Shown: piece by piece, positions 5,929-8,487 of the stretch
Layout of the letters: each line of letters opens with the position of its first letter
How positions within the stretch are numbered: position 1 is the stretch's first letter
Source of the DNA: an uncultured Eubacteriales bacterium
GTDB lineage: Bacteria > Bacillota > Clostridia > Lachnospirales > Lachnospiraceae
Direction of reading: 5' to 3'
Length of the DNA stretch: 8,487 nucleotides
NCBI GenBank assembly: GCA_949286775.1
Contig: CASEDW010000050.1
Coordinates: forward strand, 1-8,487
Notes under the pieces: generated by a model
Databases searched by the model: none
What the model was told of the DNA's origin: nothing
The model's input: only the letters and a program-made list of their open reading frames with translations
Program-made: the position numbers and the translations under genes

Positions 5929-8112
5929 TTAAAGGTGAAGCACTCTTTCCTGTATCTCCTGAGTTCTTCCCTGATTCCAGAACTGAGTTCCGATATATCC
6001 GCATGTTCTGCGGGCAACATTCATCTTGTTCTGATCTCTGTTGTGGCAGTTAGGGCATTCCCAGATGAGCTTTCCGCTGTCGTCTTTGATGATCTGGATC
6101 TCGCCGTCAAAGCCGCACACCTGGCAGTAATCGCTCTTTGTATTGAGCTCCGCGTACATGATGTTGTCGTAGATGAACTGCATTACTTTTAATACTGCTT
6201 CGATATTGTTCTGCATATCGGGAACTTCGATATAGCTGATGGCTCCGCCGGGTGAAAGCGCCTGGAATTTGCTCTCTAAAGCGAGTTTTTCAAATGCGTC
6301 GATCTTCTCCGTTACATGTACATGGTAAGAGTTTGTAATATAGTTTTTGTCTGTTACACCTTCGATGATTCCAAAACGTTTTTGAAGGCATTTAGCGAAT
6401 TTGTATGTTGTAGACTCAAGAGGAGTTCCGTAGAGAGAGTAGTCGATGCTTTCGGCTGCTTTCCATTTAGCGCATGCTTCGTTGAGTTTTTTCATTACCT
6501 CAAGGCCGAATGCTTCGCCTTCAGGCTCTGTGAGTTTTTTGCCTGTGACTTCGTAAACGCATTCCCAAAGACCTGCGTAACCGAGAGATATCGTTGAATA
6601 TCCGCCGTAAAGGAGTTTGTCGATAGTCTCGCCTTTCTTAAGTCTCGCGAGAGCGCCGTACTGCCAGAGGATCGGAGCGGCGTCTGTAAGAGTTCCTTTG
6701 AGTCTTTCATGGCGTGCTCTTAAGGCGCGGTGGCAAAGGTCAAGTCTTTCGTCGAGAACCTGCCAGAACTTGTCGATGTTTTTGCCGTCTACGCATGCGG
6801 TGCAGGCAACGTCAACAAGGTTTATAGTTACAACGCCCTGATTAAATCTGCCATAGTATTTCGGTTTTCCGTTTTCATCGACATAAGGCGTAAGGAAGCT
6901 TCGGCAGCCCATGCATGTGTAGCAGTGGCCTTCGCCGTTTTTGTCGATTTTGAGCTTGAGCATCATCTTTTCTGAAATATAGTCAGGAACCATGCGCTTT
7001 GCCGTGCATTTCGCTGCCATTTCAGTGAGGTACCAATAAGGCGATTCTTTTGTAATATTGTCTTCTTCGAGAACGTATACAAGTTTAGGGAACGCCGGAG
7101 TTACGAATACTCCCGCCTCGTTTTTAACGCCCTGATATCTCTGATAGAGAACTTCTTCTATGATGAGAGCAAGGTCTTTTTTCTCTCTTTCAGAACGGGC
7201 CTCGTTGAGATACATGAAAAATGTAATAAACGGAGCCTGGCCGTTTGTCGTCATGAGAGTTACTACCTGATACTGGAGCGTCTGAACGCCTTTTTCGATC
7301 TCTCTTCTGAGGCGTTTTTCAACGATGCTGTTTATCGCGTCTTCAGAAGGATCAATTCCCAGTTCGGCGAATTCTTCCTGAGTTTCCTTGAAGATTTTCT
7401 TGCGGGAAACGTCTACGAACGGAGCTAAGTGAGTAAGAGATATACTCTGTCCGCCGTACTGGCTGCTGGCAACCTGCGCTATGATCTGAGTAGCGATGTT
7501 GCAGGCAGTTGAAAAGCTGTGGGGCTTTTCAATAAGAGTCTCGCTTATAACAGTTCCGTTCTGGAGCATGTCTTCAAGATTTACAAGATCGCAGTTGTGC
7601 ATATGCTGCGCGAAATAGTCTGAATCATGGAAATGAATGATGCCTTCTTTGTCGGCTTCAACTATGTCGGCAGGAAGAAGGATTCTTGTCGTAAGGTCGC
7701 GGCTCACTTCACCGGCCATATAGTCTCTCTGAACGCTGTTTACAGTAGGATTTTTATTTGAGTTTTCCTGTTTTACTTCTTCGTTGTTGCACTCGATAAG
7801 CGAAAGAATTCTGTTATCAGTGCTGTTTGATTTTCTTACAAGCGTACGCTGGAAACGATAGCGCACGTAACGGCGCGCGATATCGAAGGCGCCTGTAGAC
7901 ATAATCTGATTTTCTACCATATCCTGAATTTCTTCAACGGATACGGCGCGGTTCATTTTCTGACATTTGTATTCTATAAATTCGGAAATGTCTTTGATCT
8001 GTTCGTCAGTGAGCTTTGTGGTCTCGCTGGCGTCGCTGGCTTTTCTGATGGCGTTCGCAATTTTAAGAATATTAAAATCAACTTCTGAGCCGTTTCTCTT
8101 TATGATTTTCAT
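5929..8112 (-). CDS. nrdD: Anaerobic (class III) ribonucleoside-triphosphate reductase
   Basis: NrdD reduces ribonucleoside triphosphates to deoxyribonucleotides in the absence of oxygen, with a glycyl radical made by NrdG. It has 727 residues, normal for the family. Residues 1-93 are an ATP-cone (IKRNGSEVDFNILKIANAI), the allosteric site where ATP activates and dATP inhibits. The core has HFHDSDYF (160-167), HNCDLVNLEDML (172-183, Cys174 as a likely active-site cysteine) and YTCMGCRSFL (398-407, Cys403 the likely thiyl radical residue). The C terminus has a zinc site, Cys663/666 and Cys686/689, and the radical motif RRTCGYIG with Gly705. All key residues are present, so it should be active. 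The ATG at 8112 is preceded by a G-rich but non-ideal site (GGGGGTT). It is the first gene of nrdD-nrdG-dnaK and has NrdR-box-like sites at its promoter. Confidence 0.97.
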   Translation of the reverse strand: MKIIKRNGSEVDFNILKIANAIRKASDASETTKLTDEQIKDISEFIEYKCQKMNRAVSVEEIQDMVENQIMSTGAFDIARRYVRYRFQRTLVRKSNSTDNRILSLIECNNEEVKQENSNKNPTVNSVQRDYMAGEVSRDLTTRILLPADIVEADKEGIIHFHDSDYFAQHMHNCDLVNLEDMLQNGTVISETLIEKPHSFSTACNIATQIIAQVASSQYGGQSISLTHLAPFVDVSRKKIFKETQEEFAELGIDPSEDAINSIVEKRLRREIEKGVQTLQYQVVTLMTTNGQAPFITFFMYLNEARSEREKKDLALIIEEVLYQRYQGVKNEAGVFVTPAFPKLVYVLEEDNITKESPYWYLTEMAAKCTAKRMVPDYISEKMMLKLKIDKNGEGHCYTCMGCRSFLTPYVDENGKPKYYGRFNQGVVTINLVDVACTACVDGKNIDKFWQVLDERLDLCHRALRARHERLKGTLTDAAPILWQYGALARLKKGETIDKLLYGGYSTISLGYAGLWECVYEVTGKKLTEPEGEAFGLEVMKKLNEACAKWKAAESIDYSLYGTPLESTTYKFAKCLQKRFGIIEGVTDKNYITNSYHVHVTEKIDAFEKLALESKFQALSPGGAISYIEVPDMQNNIEAVLKVMQFIYDNIMYAELNTKSDYCQVCGFDGEIQIIKDDSGKLIWECPNCHNRDQNKMNVARRTCGYIGTQFWNQGRTQEIQERVLHL

Positions 8113-8232
8113 GATCTAACCCCCATTTGATTATATTTAAAATCTGATAAAATTCACTAAATGCCGCAACCGAAGCTGCGTGTCCATTATATGTCCGCTG
8201 CGGCAAAAAAACAGTTGCACATGCAACAAAAC
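8113..8232 (-). promoter_or_regulatory. nrdD leader RNA with alternative hairpins
   Basis: If transcription starts near 8232, the leader is about 120 nt. Two mutually exclusive foldings share the same bases. One pairs 8199-8205 (TGCCGCA on the minus strand) with 8162-8168, closing a 30-nt loop. The other is a local 6-bp hairpin at 8180-8165 (CGCAGC, loop TTCG, GTTGCG), with the very stable cUUCGg tetraloop. Both use the GTTGCG segment. After position 8162 the leader is A/T rich to the ribosome site. This could be a conformational switch or just stabilising structure. I recognise no known riboswitch, and no cobalamin riboswitch is visible. Confidence 0.4.
8205..8227 (-). promoter_or_regulatory. 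Terminator-like hairpin and T7 run at the nrdD mRNA 5' end
   Basis: On the minus strand, GTTGC-ATGT-GCAAC is followed by TG and seven T residues, the layout of a short intrinsic terminator. It lies only about 5 to 27 nt after the predicted start of nrdD transcription, so it would be a promoter-proximal pause or attenuator. The stem is only 5-6 bp, so full termination is doubtful. As DNA, the same bases form the inverted repeat GTTGCA-CA-TGCAAC at 8214-8227, which could instead be an operator. Confidence 0.35.
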
Positions 8233-8243
8233 ACTGTTATTAT
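8215..8243 (+). promoter_or_regulatory. Possible promoter of the divergent Crp/Fnr-like gene
   Basis: On the plus strand, TTGCAC (8215-8220), a 17-bp spacer and TATTAT (8238-8243) make a plausible promoter with a weak -35. The -10 overlaps the nrdD -10 on the opposite strand, so the two polymerases would compete. It would leave a leader of nearly 100 nt before the TTG start. No better placed pair was seen nearer the gene. This is a weak call. Confidence 0.3.
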
Positions 8244-8267
8244 ACAAAATATAGTAAATGTAATCAA
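8239..8267 (-). promoter_or_regulatory. nrdD: Promoter of the nrdD-nrdG-dnaK operon
   Basis: On the minus strand, TTGATT (8267-8262) and a consensus TATAAT (8244-8239) are separated by 17 bp. Transcription should start near 8232. Both NrdR-box-like sites fall on it: one covers the spacer and part of the -10, the other lies just upstream of the -35. A second TATAAT at 8191-8186 has no good -35 and is less likely. Confidence 0.7.
8242..8257. promoter_or_regulatory. NrdR box 1 (overlaps the nrdD -10 and spacer)
   Basis: The 16-mer ATACAAAATATAGTAA matches the NrdR-box consensus acaCwAtATaTwGtgt at 12 of 16 positions, including 10 of the 11 central ones. Binding here would block RNA polymerase at the nrdD promoter. 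NrdR is an ATP-cone repressor of ribonucleotide reductase genes and normally binds paired boxes; the partner is box 2. Confidence 0.6.
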
Positions 8268-8273
8268 AAACAC

Positions 8274-8289
8274 ACACATTATTTAGTAG
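8274..8289. promoter_or_regulatory. NrdR box 2 (upstream of the nrdD -35)
   Basis: The 16-mer ACACATTATTTAGTAG matches the NrdR-box consensus at 12 of 16 positions, including the full ACAC half and the central A-T and A-G-T elements. Its centre is 32 bp from that of box 1, three helical turns, which is the usual spacing for paired NrdR boxes. The spacing makes the pair more convincing than either site alone. Confidence 0.55.
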
Positions 8290-8334
8290 TTGTTTTTATT
8301 AAAAATACTTGACTTGCTGAAATAAATCATAAAA

Positions 8335-8340
8335 AGGAGA
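8335..8340 (+). promoter_or_regulatory. Ribosome binding site that fixes a TTG start
   Basis: AGGAGA, within AAAAAGGAGA, lies seven bases before the TTG at 8347. The frame is open upstream only to a stop at 8323-8325 and contains no ATG or GTG there; the first in-frame ATG is at codon 17, inside the conserved domain. This spacing decides for TTG. Confidence 0.75.
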
Positions 8341-8346
8341 CTTGTT

Positions 8347-8487
8347 TTGGAGCCGTTAGCCGAAGAATTGATAAATAACTGCGAAGGAAAAGAGATGAAG
8401 TTTTCAGCCGGAGAAGCCATAACTGAGACATTTATGAACGATGCCGGAGATTTCGGAATCGTAACCGAAGGCATGCTTTTTCTTGAA
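8347..8487 (+). CDS. N-terminal part of a Crp/Fnr-like transcription regulator (partial)
   Basis: Forty-seven codons are visible before the right edge, starting with TTG at 8347. The sequence M-E-P-L-A-E-E-L then a polar helix, followed by KFSAGEAITE and FGIVTEGMLFLE, has the rhythm of the cyclic-nucleotide-binding-like beta barrel of Crp/Fnr regulators (k-f-x-x-G-e-x-I ... G-I-V-x-x-G). The ligand pocket and the C-terminal DNA-binding helix-turn-helix lie outside the window, so the subfamily cannot be told. It has one cysteine (Cys12) in this part, which alone says nothing about an iron-sulfur cluster. It is divergent from nrdD and shares its control region, so it may regulate nrdDG or itself. 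A non-regulatory cNMP-fold protein remains possible. Confidence 0.6.
   Translation, partial: MEPLAEELINNCEGKEMKFSAGEAITETFMNDAGDFGIVTEGMLFLE

Noticed and set aside
8186..8191. A consensus TATAAT on the minus strand as a second nrdD promoter
   Set aside because: The matching -35 position is T-rich and poor, there is no extended -10, and the hexamer sits in the loop of the leader fold. The upstream TTGATT-17-TATAAT pair is better.
8283..8474. A 63-codon minus-strand open frame at the right edge
   Set aside because: It is antisense to the TTG-started Crp/Fnr-like frame, which has a strong ribosome site and recognisable domain pattern.

Overview
The window looks like a chromosomal segment of an anaerobic Gram-positive bacterium of the class Clostridia, probably Lachnospiraceae-like. 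This rests on the class III (oxygen-sensitive) ribonucleotide reductase, strong AGGAGG-type ribosome binding sites before most genes, Bacillota-type DnaK sequence, AT-rich intergenic DNA and the style of the lipoprotein solute receptor. The assignment is by protein resemblance only. I see no insertion sequence, prophage gene, tRNA, rRNA or CRISPR array.

Layout, left to right. (1) Positions 1-1809, minus strand: a polar amino acid ABC importer operon in the order lipoprotein receptor, permease, ATPase (only the first codons of the ATPase are inside). It has a clear promoter (TTGACT, 17 bp, TAATAT) and a strong intergenic stem-loop between receptor and permease. (2) Positions 1840-2773, minus strand: one gene encoding an unusual fusion of a NifX/NifB-type metal-cluster-binding domain, a His/Cys-rich linker and a SlyD-type FKBP prolyl isomerase. 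(3) Positions 2812-3586, plus strand: a promoter, a roughly 210-nt leader that folds on paper into a closed multi-branched RNA, and a GNAT acetyltransferase gene ending at a hairpin shared with the convergent neighbour. (4) Positions 3590-8289, minus strand: nrdD, nrdG and a dnaK paralogue in one tight operon. Its promoter carries two NrdR-box-like sites 32 bp apart and a roughly 120-nt leader with hairpins. (5) From 8347, plus strand: the start of a divergent gene with a TTG start codon, whose visible part resembles the cyclic-nucleotide-binding-like domain of Crp/Fnr regulators.

How the genes work together. NrdD makes deoxyribonucleotides without oxygen and NrdG installs its glycyl radical. 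The paired NrdR boxes suggest the operon is repressed when dNTP or ATP pools signal sufficiency. The third gene, a DnaK lacking the usual acidic tail and without grpE or dnaJ beside it, may be a dedicated chaperone or simply a co-transcribed passenger. The divergent regulator shares the control region with nrdDG and is a candidate regulator of it.

The items most worth a second look are the closed structured RNA at 2841-3053, the NifX-SlyD fusion, the nrdDG-dnaK linkage and the nrdD control region.
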